From the NCBI GenBank assembly GCA_028023455.1, contig JAQFVV010006502.1, positions 1 through 64,000 of the forward strand: a stretch of DNA of 64,000 nt. Reading direction: 5' to 3'. The position numbers and the translations under genes were made by a program. Positions 1 to 10,717 of the stretch are shown here, in pieces (positions within the stretch are counted from its first letter, which is position 1; each line of letters opens with the position of its first letter). The notes under the pieces were generated by a model. The model was not told where the DNA came from. It did not search any database and worked only from the letters and a program-made list of their open reading frames with translations. This DNA is from Epiperipatus broadwayi (taxonomy: Eukaryota; Onychophora; Udeonychophora; Euonychophora; Peripatidae).

Positions 1-91
1 GCTTTGAACTTAACAATAATGGCCCATCTCGGTTGCTAGATTCGAAACTCCTTACCATCCAAATACTTTATTTGTTTCAGGAAACCCTAAG

Positions 92-98
92 GGCGCCA
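92..98 (-). other. Primer-binding-like site of the left partial unit
   Basis: Minus strand TGGCGCC lies 7 nt beyond the LTR end. TGG complements the universal CCA tail of tRNAs and TGGCGCC begins many retroelement primer-binding sites. Only this core is shared by the three units; the bases after it differ here from the other two copies, so the primer tRNA cannot be assigned. Confidence 0.5.
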
Positions 99-105
99 GC
101 CAGTC

Positions 106-1435
106 TGAAGACTAACATATTCGGGTGGTAGGCTCATATAATCCAGGCTTAAACATCCCTTAACCAGCCCAGTCTAATTTTAATCAATGATATTTATGGT
201 TAATAAGAGATTGATAAAAAGAATTGATCGACAGATCAAGTTTAATTTTAAGTATAATTTATTTCAATCAACATCAATTAAGTTTCAATATAATTTACTA
301 ACCAACATAAACGCATTCTAAACATTTTATAAACCAAATTTCACACACCATGTATTTTTTTTTTACATTAACATATGATAGGATATTTCATGAACAAAGA
401 CAACATAATCTTAGACATTTAAATTAACTCTCATTAGCAATACATAATAATAAAGCATTGATAACATTTGAAACTCACTGCATACACATCAATAGTTCCT
501 TTTATGTATGATAGAGTTCATATAATGTTATTCCTCAATATTTACGGATTACAGTGGTGACTACTACTTGTAAATAATAATAAAACAGATACCTAGGATT
601 TTTTTTTTTCTTGTCGGTGGCTACTTCTGCTGCTTCTGATGGATTGTATCTAACCGGTTAGATTTTGTTTATGGAAGAGAATTTATGGTAATCCGTTGGT
701 TTCTTCTTGGAGACAGCTGCACGTTTGGTCGGAGGGTTTCTGTGTTGTTATCCAGACATTATTTCTCAGGCAGGTTTTGATGATCTTATTGGACTAAAAG
801 GGCTGGAGCACAAGCGTATATTTCCAAAAGCTTTTCAGCACTGCATTTCTGTAAACTGACACAGTAAAACTAGACTGAATTTCAAACTCCAACTGACTGA
901 ATGATAAAACGAAAAAAAGTCTATTTATACCTGCGAAGTGTTTTTGTTTTAATATCCTCCGGCAATACGTGTTGTCGAAATTCCTTTAGATTAATTATAG
1001 GACAACGTGTTTTTCGATTGAATATTTGATTAGTAGTAGCTATTTAAAATGTGTTGTTTTCATATCTTTAATTAGCAGTCCACCACTGTGTTTCTTTTGA
1101 AATACATTTCATTTCTTTATTTATTTTATTTTTTTTTTATTATTCTTACATGCATACTTTTGTTTACATTCGCACGCACTAATATAATCTATTATAATAA
1201 ACTGGAATGAAAAGAGATTTTTATATTTTTTTTAAACTTTTAATTTATAATAATAATACTCTTTAACTTTTATGAAACTCTTAGTTTGTTTTTTTTTTGT
1301 TTTTTATAGGAAAACTCCCTCTCCCCTCTTTAAAGTAATTAATTGTCACTTTCAAATTCTTTTTTCCGAAAGGTTTTGATAATAATTTTTATACAAAATT
1401 ATTTTATATACATGTGCCAATTTGGCATTGGCACA
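106..1435 (-). repeat. Long terminal repeat 1 (LTR1)
   Basis: 1330 bp. On the minus strand it begins TGTGCCAATGCC and ends GTCTTCA, giving the usual TG...CA ends. The right boundary is set where the polypurine tract begins; the left is set 7 nt from the primer-binding-like site. It differs from LTR2 by numerous substitutions and small indels, for example around 140-165 and 1080-1140, so it is visibly more diverged than LTR2 is from LTR3. Confidence 0.8.
921..929 (-). promoter_or_regulatory. TATA box in LTR1
   Basis: The minus strand reads TATAAATAG, a canonical TATA box, conserved in position in all three LTRs. It would place transcription start about 30 nt further along the minus strand (near 890-900) and divide the LTR into a U3 of about 0.5 kb and an R-U5 of about 0.8 kb. 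Confidence 0.55.
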
Positions 1436-1440
1436 TTACA

Positions 1441-1449
1441 CCCCCCTCC
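1441..1449 (-). other. Polypurine tract, unit 1
   Basis: The minus strand reads GGAGGGGGG, then TGTAA, then the LTR. A purine run immediately before the 3' LTR is the expected primer for plus-strand DNA synthesis. The same tract occurs at 6083-6091. Confidence 0.65.
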
Positions 1450-1548
1450 GTTTTAGAGTAAAATGTGTCATTTTTGACCATTTTATCTCTTGCAATTTTA
1501 ATTGTTGACTATAAAGATTTATTAATTTTTTTATTTTAGATAATTCCT

Positions 1549-2235
1549 ACACATGTGTATACGTGCAGCATAATTCTACACCTACTAATATTCTAGATAT
1601 CGAGTTATTACTGGACTTGCATACAGGGAATCTATAATAAATACATCCCTTTTTGCACTCACCATAAGGTGCAGCAGTACCAAGAAAATAACCTAAAAGG
1701 ATATCTGGATAAATACATTTAAGATACTCATCATAAGGTATCATATTTACCGAATATTACAGTGTATGTGGGTATATACCCATGCATACTTACCTACTCG
1801 TAATACACATTAGACTGACTTTATACTTTTATTACTAATCTTATAATATTATTTGTAAATCGTTACGAACATCTTTATTTAACACATGTGTATATGTGCA
1901 GCATAATTCTACACCTACTAATACTCTAGATATCGAGTTATTACTGGACTTGCTTACAGGGAATCTATAATAAATAAACCCCCCTTTTTGCACTCACCAT
2001 AAGGTGCAGCAGTACCAAGAAAATAACCTAAAAGGATATCTGGATAAATACATTTAAGATACTCATCATAAGGTATCGTATTTACCGAATATTACAGTGT
2101 ATGTATGCACGTATATACCCATGCCTACTTACACATTCTTAATACACCTTAGATTGCCTTTATATATATATATATTTTTTTTTTTATTAATCTGATCTCA
2201 CAAATTATTTTCAAACCTTTATGAACATATTAAAT
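1549..2235 (-). repeat. Two tandem 0.33-kb subrepeats, unit 1
   Basis: Repeat copies start at 1549 and 1882 (offset 333 bp). The first 200 bp of each copy is about 95% alike; the remainder is more diverged and ends in a (TA)/T-rich stretch. They occupy the position where pol would lie in a complete element. One copy is open for 65 codons on the minus strand, but the second copy has stops in the same frame, so I do not call a gene. Confidence 0.75.
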
Positions 2236-2689
2236 ATTAGTTTTACGATACTATTTTTAAACCATCACGGACATCAGTTTACATATTTATTTATATTACG
2301 GATCATATTTTAAATCATTTACTAATGTTTTATTTTCATTAACACTTTCCTTATACACTTATTTATTTCGTTTTTAAAAAAAACATTTTCATTTCGTTTG
2401 TCTATTTTGATTTTACACATTTATTTTGTGTATGTCACGCTCCGCTATGTTCTAGACTTATGAGCTGGGATATCAATATAATCGATAAGACATAATCGAG
2501 GGTTTTGACATTCTAAAAACTCTAAGATTATTATATATTTACTATTATTAACTTTAATCTTTCTTAATTATTCGAACTAACTTGATACTCATTTATTATA
2601 TTTTTTTTTTTTTTAAATTTTAGCAAACATTGTCCATTTTTCCGAGTCCATGGTCGAGTAATAATTGGTCAAGCCAGCAAATCCATCAG

Positions 2690-4091
2690 ATTACATATTT
2701 TTAATTTTTGTCTGGTGGTTCTCTATCATATTTTTTTTTCCGCATATAGCCACTCGTGCTGGGGGATTGAGAATCACCCCTGGGCCCTTCCTTAACTCTA
2801 GTATGCGAGATGTCAGGATCGCTGTCTGGTTCTTGAAAGATTCTTGTTCTCTCGGGACTATTAGAATAGCGTCTCCTCCGGGACTCCCCGAATTCCACCT
2901 ACGTCTATACCCTACGGCGTTTACAGCCGGCTCTCTAGGTTGGGGTTTGAATCCCCTATCTCTCGTGTCACCCGTTGGTCTAGCTCTGTCGAAAGCGCTC
3001 AACAACTCCGCCATTTGTTCCACTGTTTTCCTTTCAGTCCCTATGAGCATTTGCTCGACATTATGAGGAAAACTATGGCGGACTATCCTGACAATTTGTT
3101 GTTCAGATAGAGGGTCTGCTGTTAACGAGCGTAATTTTGCCACTTGCCTTCTAAAAAAAAAAACAAACGGTTCACCAGGTCGCCATTTATCTTGCGAGAT
3201 CTGGTGACGAAGATTTTCCTGATAATCTTCACTCCAATAACTCGCTAAAATAGCAATTTTATATTCGGCAAAAGTGACGGGTTTTTTATATAACGAGTCC
3301 CACCAAGCTTGAGAATTCCCTTGTAAATGGCTACAAGCTATTGCGATCATAGCCTCCTCACATAATTGATTCATAGCGAAATAGCACTCCAAACTATTTA
3401 AATGCTCCCTAGGAGCTTCACCTTGATGGCCAGAAAATATTCGTATTTTCAAAAACTGGTTCACGATTGCCGGGTTGTTCATAATGTGCGCATTTGCACT
3501 CGAAGTGGTCACACTGTTTTATTTCCGTTTGCGAACCATTTTTTTGATTTACTTTCCGAGCTAAATCCGTCATTCCGACTTTTATCTCCTCAATTACTTT
3601 TCTCTCTTCTATCTTATTTTTTTCAATTTCTTCGTTAGCGGTCTCTATTTGATTTTCTACTTGTGTTTTAATTTCTTGTATTTCTTCCCTAATTTCTTCT
3701 TTTTATTTTATTCTGGCCCATTTCGATCTGGTCCTTTAACTTTTCAAGCATTTCAGCTTGCCCTTCCAATTTACTCTTCATTTCATTATTTTGGTCTTTA
3801 AGCTCTTCAGCTATTTTTTTATATTCTTCTGCTGTTTCTTTTTGTTTTTCAAACATGCTGTTTAGTAAAGCTATGATTTCTCTTTTCTCTTCTTTTTGCT
3901 CAACCTCTTTTTTGTCTTCCTCTTTTTGTTTCTCACTTGACGCATTCTCTACTTCTTTCGCTTGAATTTCTATTTTTTCTTCACTGGGGACCTTTTCTAT
4001 TTCATTAGTTTCGGTTTTATTTTGTTCCTCGCTGGGAACATTGTCTGTTTTTTTTACCTTGAGTTTCCATTTTAGGTTTATTTCTTGTCAT
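2690..4091 (-). pseudogene. gag: Gag polyprotein, broken copy (unit 1)
   Basis: Counterpart of the better gag at 7348-8722. The ATG-equivalent is at 4091. The frame is lost early by an extra A in an A-run (about 4055), then at the internal junction near 3700 shared with the other copy, then by an extra base near 3500, and again near the Arg-rich C-terminus (about 2878), where one base is missing. The longest intact piece (2691-3512) keeps the capsid-like core with the WWDSLY and YWSEDYQENLR motifs. It also carries an 18-bp in-frame insertion relative to unit 2 in the Glu/Lys-rich N-terminal part. Probably not translatable as a whole. Confidence 0.8.
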
Positions 4092-4749
4092 CCTTATAAT
4101 TTTAAACTTTACTTTTTTATATTATTTTTGATACCGTATTTTCTTTTAATAAGTTTACTAACTACTATTTTATTTATTTCTTTCTAAACTAGAAATACAC
4201 GCTGGCTCCGCTCTCCTTTGTCCGTTTATCCTACCCGATCTTAATGCTTTAACTCCGCCCAAACACCCAACTGTCATTTATTTAACAGAATGTAAATAGC
4301 ACAAAATCTCTTTTCATTTAAAGAAATAAGAAAAAAAAAAAATTTCGGTCAATTCTTTCTTCCTTTTTATTTTTAATTTACTACATTTTTACTTACGTAA
4401 TTTAGATTTCTTTAAGGTTTTTATCTTTAAACAAGAAACACAACATTTATTTACTGTTATTTTTTTAGGTTCAGCCCCAAACGTTGGGTAAAGCCATTTA
4501 TGTACCGGGTCGTACAGCAAACCCACCTACTTATACGTATATATAAGTTTTGGCCGGTTTCAAACTCCTTCACAATACATTTATAATATTATAAAAGTTT
4601 GGTGAATGAACCGGCACGTTCGAGCAAAATGGGAGATCTTATTAATAGCTTTAACTATCAATAATGGCCCATCTTGGCTGCTAGATTCAAACCCCTACCA
4701 TCCAAATACTTTATTTGTTTCGGGGTAAACCCCGGGGCGCCAGCTAGTC
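4092..4749 (-). other. 5' leader of unit 1 element, including primer-binding-like site
   Basis: Untranslated leader between LTR2 and gag. TGGCGCC (minus strand) is at 4736-4742, 7 nt from LTR2. The leader has a somewhat GC-richer patch near 4200-4270 and a segment around 4470-4560, both conserved in the second unit. No long reading frame. Confidence 0.6.
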
Positions 4750-6077
4750 TGAAGACTAACATATTTGGGTGGTAGGCTCATAATCCAGCGCTCGAAACAA
4801 TTCCCTTAACCAGCCCAGTCTAATTTTAATCAATGATATTTATGGTTAATAAGAGATTGATAAAAAGAATTGACCGACAGATCAAGTTTAATTTTAAAGA
4901 TAATTTATTTCAATCAACATCAATTAAGTTTAAATATAATTTACTAACCAACATAAACGCATTCTAAACATTTTATAAATCCAAATTTCACACACGCACA
5001 TTTTTTTTTTTTACATTAACATATGATAGGATATTTCATGAACAAAGCAACATAATCTTAGACATTTAAATTAACTCTCATTCGCAAACATAATAATAAA
5101 GCATTGATAACATTTGAAACTCACGCACACACATCAATAGTTCCTTTTATGTATGATAGAGTTCATATAATGTTATTCCTCAATATTTACGGATTACAGT
5201 GGTGACTACTACTTGTAAATAATAATAAAACAGATACCTAGGATTTTTTTTTCTTGTCGGTGGCTACTTCTGCTGCTTCTGATGGATTGTATCTAACCGG
5301 TTAGATTTTGTTTATGGAAGAGAATTTATGGTAATCCGTTGGTTTCTTCTTGGAGACAGCTGCACGTTTTGACGGAGGGTTTCTGTGTTGTTATCCAGAC
5401 ATTATTTCTCAGGCAGGTTTTGATGATCTTATTGGACTAAAAGGGCTGGAGCACAAGCGTATATTTCCAAAGGCTTTTCAGCAGTGCATTTCTGTAAACT
5501 GACACAGTAAAACTAGACTGAATTTCAAACTCCCACTGAAAATGAAATGATAAAACGAAAAAAAGTCTATTTATACCTGCCAAGTGTTTTTGTTTTAATA
5601 TCCTCCGGCAATACGTGTTGTCGAAATTCCTTTAGATTAATTATATGACAACGTGTTTTTCGATTGAATATTTGATTAGTAGTAGCTATTTTAAAATGTG
5701 TTGTTTTCATATCTTTAATTAGCAGTCCACCACTGTGTTTCTAAATACATTTCATTTCAATATTTATTTATTTTTTTAATATTATTCTAACATGCATACT
5801 TTTGTTTACATTCTCACGCACTAATATAATCTATTATAATAAACTGGAATGAAAAGAGATTTTTATATTTTTTTAAACTTTTAATTTATAATAATTTTAA
5901 CTTTTATGAAACTCTTAGTTTGTTTTTTTTTTTTTTTGTTCTTTTTTATAGGAAAACTCCCTCTCCCCTCTTTAAAGTAATTAATTGTCACTTTCAAATT
6001 CTTTTTTCCGAAAGGTTTTGATAATAATTTTTATACAAAATTATTTTATATACATGTGCCAATTTGGCATTGGCACA
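4750..6077 (-). repeat. Long terminal repeat 2 (LTR2)
   Basis: 1328 bp, serving as 5' LTR of unit 1 and 3' LTR of unit 2. Ends are TG...CA. It differs from LTR3 by only a few substitutions (for example near 4972, 5105 and 5534) plus homopolymer length changes, which suggests recent insertion or recent homogenisation. TATAAATAG on the minus strand is at 5567-5575. Confidence 0.85.
5567..5575 (-). promoter_or_regulatory. TATA box in LTR2
   Basis: Minus strand TATAAATAG, in the same place as in LTR1 and LTR3. Likely core promoter for the gag transcript of unit 1. Confidence 0.55.
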
Positions 6078-6082
6078 TTACA

Positions 6083-6091
6083 CCCCCCTCC
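6083..6091 (-). other. Polypurine tract, unit 2
   Basis: Minus strand GGAGGGGGG, five bases (TGTAA) before LTR2; identical in sequence and spacing to the tract of unit 1. Confidence 0.65.
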
Positions 6092-6193
6092 GTTTTAGAG
6101 TAAAATGCGTCATTTTTGACCATTTTGTCTCTTGCAATTTTAATTGTTGACTATAAAGATTTATTAATTTTTTTTTTATTTTAGATAATTCCT

Positions 6194-6885
6194 ACACATG
6201 TGTATACGTGCAGCATAATTCTACACCTACTAATATTCTAGATATCGAGTTATTACTGGACTTGCATACAGGGAATCTATAATAAATACATCCCTTTTTG
6301 CACTCACCATAAGGTGCAGCAGTACCAAGAAAATAACCTAAAAGGATATCTGGATAAATACATTTAAGATACTCATCATAAGGTATCATATTTACCGAAT
6401 ATTACCAGTGTATGTGTGCGTATATACCCATGCATACTTACCTACTCGTAATACACATTAGACTGACTTTATACTTTTATTTCAAATCTTATAATATTAT
6501 TTGTAAATCATTACGAACATCTTTATTTAACACATGTGTATATGTGCAGCATAATTCTACACCTACTAATACTCTAGATATCGAGTTATTACTGGACTTG
6601 CTTTCAGGGAATCTATAATAAATAAACCCCTTTTTGCACTCACCATAAGGTGCAGCAGTACCAAGAAAATAACCTAAAAGGATATCTGGATAAATACATT
6701 TAAGATACTCATCATAAGGTATCGTATTTACCGAATATTACAGTGTATGTGCGCGTATATACCCATGCCTACTTACACACTCTTAATACACCTTAGACTG
6801 CCTTTATATATATATATATTTTTTTTTTATTAATCTGATCTCACAAATTATTTTCAAACCTTTATGAACATATTAAATATTAGTT
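6194..6885 (-). repeat. Two tandem 0.33-kb subrepeats, unit 2
   Basis: Copies begin at 6194 and 6530 (offset 336 bp). The first copy is nearly identical to the first copy of unit 1, so the duplication predates the tandem arrangement of the whole elements. Confidence 0.75.
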
Positions 6886-7347
6886 TTACGATACTATTTT
6901 TAAACCATCACGGACATCAGTTTACCTATTTATTTATATTACGGAATCATATTTTAAATCATTTACTAATGTTTTATTTTCATTTACATTTTCCTTATAC
7001 ACTTATTTATTTCGTTTTTTTAAAAAAAAACATTTTCATTTCGTTTGTCTATTTTGATTTTACACATTTATTTTGTGTATGTCACGCTCCGCTATGTTCT
7101 AGACTTATGAGCTGGGATATCAATATAATCGATAAGACATAATCGAGGGTTTTGACATTCTAAAAACTCTAAGATTATTATATATTTACTATTATTAACT
7201 TTACTCTTTCTTAATTATTCGAACTACCTTGATACTCATTTATATATATTTTTTTTTTTTTTAAATTTTAGCAAACATTGTCCATTTTTCCGAGTCCATG
7301 GTCGATAATAATTGGTCAAGCCCGCAAATCCGTCAGATTACATATTT

Positions 7348-8220
7348 TTAATTTTTGTCTGGCGGTTCTCTATCATATTTTTTTTTTCGCATATAGCCAC
7401 TCGTGCTGGGGGATTGAGAATCACCCCTGGGCCCTTCCTTAACTCTAGTATGCGAAATGTCAGGATCGCTGTCGGTTCTTCGAAAGATTCTTGTTCTCTC
7501 GGGACTATTAGAATAGCGTCTCCTCCGGGGACTCCCCGAATTCCACCTACGTCTATACCCTACGGCGTTTACAGCCGGCTCTCTAAGTTGGGGTTTGAAT
7601 CCCCTATCTCTCGTGTCACCCGTTGGTCTAGCTCTGTCGAAAGCGCTCAACAATTCCGCCATTTGTTCCACTGTTTTCCTTTCAGTCCCTATGAGCATTT
7701 GCTCGACATTATGAGGAAAACTATGGCGGACTATCCTGACAATTTGTTGTTCAGATAGAGGGTCTGCTGTTAACGCGCGTAATTTTGCCACTTGCCTTCT
7801 AAAAAAAAAAACAAACGGTTCACCAGGTCGCCATTTATCTTGCGAGATCTGGTGACGAAGATTTTCCTGATAATCTTCACTCCAATAACTCGCTAAAATA
7901 GCAATTTTATATTCGGCAAAAGTGACGGGTTTTTTATATAACGAGTCCCACCAAGCTTGAGAACTCCCTTGTAAATGGCTACAAGCTATTGCGATCATAG
8001 CCTCCTCACTTAATTGATTCATAGCGAAATAGCACTCCAAACTATTTAAATGCTCCATAGGAGCTTCACCTTGATGGCCAGAAAATATTCGTATTTTCAA
8101 AAACTGGTTCACGATTGCCGGGTTGTTCATAATGTGCGCATTTGCACTCGAGTGGTCACACTGTTTTATTTCCGTTTGCGAACCATTTTTTTGATTTACT
8201 TTCCGAGCTAAATCCGTCAT
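7348..8220 (-). CDS. gag: Gag, capsid-like and basic C-terminal part (unit 2)
   Basis: 290 codons from the first ATG; the frame stays open upstream of that ATG to about 8335, so the true protein is longer and joins the N-terminal part at 8336-8722 by a frame change. Residues about 30-150 resemble the retrotransposon gag (capsid) fold family: a helical stretch with LNSLECYFAMN, then QAWWDSLY, YWSEDYQENLRHQIS and FFFRRQVAKLR. Residues about 165-200 contain a region ending MAELLSAFDRARPTGD. The C-terminus (about 225-290) is rich in Arg and Ser (RRRRYSNSPERTR) and could bind RNA; no CCHC zinc knuckle is visible. Gag proteins assemble the particle in which reverse transcription occurs. No protease or polymerase follows. 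Assignment as gag is from motif pattern, not a search. Confidence 0.75.
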   Translation of the reverse strand: MTDLARKVNQKNGSQTEIKQCDHSSANAHIMNNPAIVNQFLKIRIFSGHQGEAPMEHLNSLECYFAMNQLSEEAMIAIACSHLQGSSQAWWDSLYKKPVTFAEYKIAILASYWSEDYQENLRHQISQDKWRPGEPFVFFFRRQVAKLRALTADPLSEQQIVRIVRHSFPHNVEQMLIGTERKTVEQMAELLSAFDRARPTGDTRDRGFKPQLREPAVNAVGYRRRWNSGSPRRRRYSNSPERTRIFRRTDSDPDISHTRVKEGPRGDSQSPSTSGYMRKKKYDREPPDKN

Positions 8221-8335
8221 TCCGACTTTTATCTCCTCAATTACTTTTCTCTCTTCTATCTTATTTTTTTCAATTTCTTCGTAAGCGGTCTCTATTTGAT
8301 TTTCTACTTGTTTTTTAATTTCTTGTATTTCTTCC

Positions 8336-8722
8336 CTAATTTCTTTCTTTTATTTTATTCTGGCCCATTTCGATCTGGTCCTTTAACTTTTCAAGCATTT
8401 CAGCTTGCCCTTCCAATTTACTCTTCATTTCATTATTTTGGTCTTTAAGCTCTTCAGCTATTTTTTTATATTCTTCTGCTGTTTCTTTTTGTTTTTCAAA
8501 CATGCTGTTTAGTAAAGCTATGATTTCTCTTTTCTCTTCTTTTTGCTCAACCTCTTTTTGTTTCTCACTTGACGCATTCTCTACTTCTTTCGCTTGAATT
8601 TCTATTTTTTCTTCACTGGGGACCTTTTCTATTTCATTAGTTTCGGTTTTATTTTGTTCCTCGCTGGGAACATTGTCTGTTTTTTTACCTTGAGTTTCCA
8701 TTTTAGGTTTATTTCTTGTCAT
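8336..8722 (-). CDS. gag: Gag N-terminal coiled-coil part (unit 2)
   Basis: 128 codons starting MTRNKPKMETQ. The protein is strongly Glu/Lys rich, with heptad-like spacing after residue 60 (ALLNSMFEKQKETAEEY, then a run ending MLEKLKDQIEMGQ), consistent with a coiled coil that could multimerise Gag. It ends at a stop within the purine-rich stretch near 8336-8350. The same coiled-coil style continues in the next frame upstream of the ATG at 8220 (EEIEKNKIEERKVIEEIK). The two parts therefore look like one Gag of about 457 residues interrupted by a +1 frame change. Unit 1 has the break at the same place. Confidence 0.7.
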   Translation of the reverse strand: MTRNKPKMETQGKKTDNVPSEEQNKTETNEIEKVPSEEKIEIQAKEVENASSEKQKEVEQKEEKREIIALLNSMFEKQKETAEEYKKIAEELKDQNNEMKSKLEGQAEMLEKLKDQIEMGQNKIKERN

Positions 8723-9390
8723 CCTTATAATTTTAAACTTTACTTTTTTATATTATTTTTGATACCGTATTTTCTTTTAATAAGTTTACTAACTACTATT
8801 TTATTTATTTCTTTCTAAACTAGAAATACACGCTGGCTCCGCTCTCCTTTGTCCGTTTATCCTACCCGATCTTAATGCTTTAACTCCGCCCAAACACCCA
8901 ACTGTCATTTATTTAACAGAACGTAAATAGCACAAAATCTCTTTTCATTTAAAGAAATAAGAAAAAAAAAAAATTTCGGTCAATTCTTTCTTCCTTTTTA
9001 TTTTTAATTTACTACATTTTTACTTACGTAATTTAGATTTCTTTAAGGTTTTTATCTTTAAACAAGAAACACAACATTTATTTACTGTTATTTTTTTTTT
9101 TTTTTTTAGGTTCAGCCCCAAACGTTGGGTAAAGCCATTTATGTACCGGGTCGTACAGCAAAACCACCTACTTATACGTATATATAAGTTTTGGCCGGTT
9201 TCAAACTCCTTCACAATACATTTATAATATTATAAAAGTTTGGTGAATGAACCGGCACGTTCGAGCAAAATGGGAGATCTTATTAATAGCTTTAACTATC
9301 AATAATGGCCCATCTTGGCTGCTAGATTCAAACCCCTACCATCCAAATACTTTATTTGTTTCGGGGTAAACCCCGGGGCGCCAGCTAGTC
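8723..9390 (-). other. 5' leader of unit 2 element, including primer-binding-like site
   Basis: Untranslated leader between LTR3 and gag. TGGCGCC (minus strand) is at 9377-9383 with a 7-nt spacer to LTR3, as in unit 1. A short frame at 9020-9214 is dominated by homopolymer lysines and has no recognisable domain. Confidence 0.6.
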
Positions 9391-10717
9391 TGAAGACTAA
9401 CATATTTGGGTGGTAGGCTCATAATCCAGCGCTCGAAACAATTCCCTTAACCAGCCCAGTCTAATTTTAATCAATGATATTTATGGTTAATAAGAGATTG
9501 ATAAAAAGAATTGACCGACAGATCAAGTTTAATTTTAAAGATAATTTATTTCAATCAACATCAATTAAGTTTAAATATAATTTACTAACCAACATAAACA
9601 CATTCTAAACATTTTATAAATCCAAATTTCACACACGCACATTTTTTTTTTTTTACATTAACATATGATAGGATATTTCATGAACAAAGCAACATAATCT
9701 TAGACATTTAAATTAACTCTCATTCGCAAACATAATAATAAAGCACTGATAACATTTGAAACTCACGCACACACATCAATAGTTCCTTTTATGTATGATA
9801 GAGTTCATATAATGTTATTCCTCAATATTTACGGATTACAGTGGTGACTACTACTTGTAAATAATAATAAAACAGATACCTAGGATTTTTTTTTTCTTGT
9901 CGGTGGCTACTTCTGCTGCTTCTGATGGATTGTATCTAACCGGTTAGATTTTGTTTATGGAAGAGAATTTATGGTAATCCGTTGGTTTCTTCTTGGAGAC
10001 AGCTGCACGTTTTGACGGAGGGTTTCTGTGTTGTTATCCAGACATTATTTCTCAGGCAGGTTTTGATGATCTTATTGGACTAAAAGGGCTGGAGCACAAG
10101 CGTATATTTCCAAAGGCTTTTCAGCAGTGCATTTCTGTAAACTGACACAGTAAAACTAGACTGAATTTCAAACTCCAACTGAAAATGAAATGATAAAACG
10201 AAAAAAAGTCTATTTATACCTGCCAAGTGTTTTTGTTTTAATATCCTCCGGCAATACGTGTTGTCGAAATTCCTTTAGATTAATTATATGACAACGTGTT
10301 TTTCGATTGAATATTTGATTAGTAGTAGCTATTTTAAAATGTGTTGTTTTCATATCTTTAATTAGCAGTCCACCACTGTGTTTCTAAATACATTTCATTT
10401 CAATATTTATTTATTTTTTTAATATTATTCTAACATGCATACTTTTGTTTACATTCTCACGCACTAATATAATCTATTATAATAAACTGGAATGAAAAGA
10501 GATTTTTATATTTTTTTAAACTTTTAATTTATAATAATTTTAACTTTTATGAAACTCTTAGTTTGTTTTTTTTTTTTGTTCTTTTTTATAGGAAAACTCC
10601 CTCTCCCCTCTTTAAAGTAATTAATTGTCACTTTCAAATTCTTTTTTCCGAAAGGTTTTGATAATAATTTTTATACAAAATTATTTTATATACATGTGCC
10701 AATTTGGCATTGGCACA
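9391..10717 (-). repeat. Long terminal repeat 3 (LTR3)
   Basis: 1327 bp, the outermost 5' LTR of the array. The minus-strand start TGTGCC directly abuts a (TA)n tract at 10718, marking the right end of the array. Confidence 0.85.
10210..10218 (-). promoter_or_regulatory. TATA box in LTR3
   Basis: Minus strand TATAAATAG. As LTR3 is the array's 5' LTR, this would be the promoter for unit 2 gag. Confidence 0.55.

Larger units (their letters stand above)
1..10717 (-). mobile_element. Tandem array of a gag-only LTR retrotransposon
   Basis: Three long terminal repeats alternate with two internal regions in the same minus-strand orientation, giving a repeat period of 4644 and 4641 bp (LTR start to LTR start). 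Bases 1-105 are the leader end of a further unit, so the array continues beyond the left edge of the window. Read on the minus strand, each unit runs LTR, TGGCGCC primer-binding-like site, leader of about 0.66 kb, gag, a 1.2-kb non-coding tail with two 0.33-kb subrepeats, polypurine tract, LTR. No reverse transcriptase, integrase or protease motif is visible, so mobilisation would need enzymes from another element. Sharing an LTR between adjacent units is the expected product of recombination between LTRs. The superfamily cannot be fixed without pol; the gag is Ty3/gypsy-like in style. Confidence 0.85.

Noticed and set aside
1547-1744. 65-codon minus-strand frame, identical in the second unit (6192-6389)
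   Set aside because: The second subrepeat in the same unit has stops in this frame, and identity simply reflects the near-identical repeat units; no protein family recognised.
1549-2235. Hammerhead motif in the 0.33-kb subrepeats (retrozyme hypothesis)
   Set aside because: A TGATGAG occurs on the minus strand, but no properly spaced GAAA or closing stems were found.
7312-7758. 148-codon plus-strand frame opposite gag (also 2665-3066)
   Set aside because: It is the antisense of the gag coding region, with no domain of its own.
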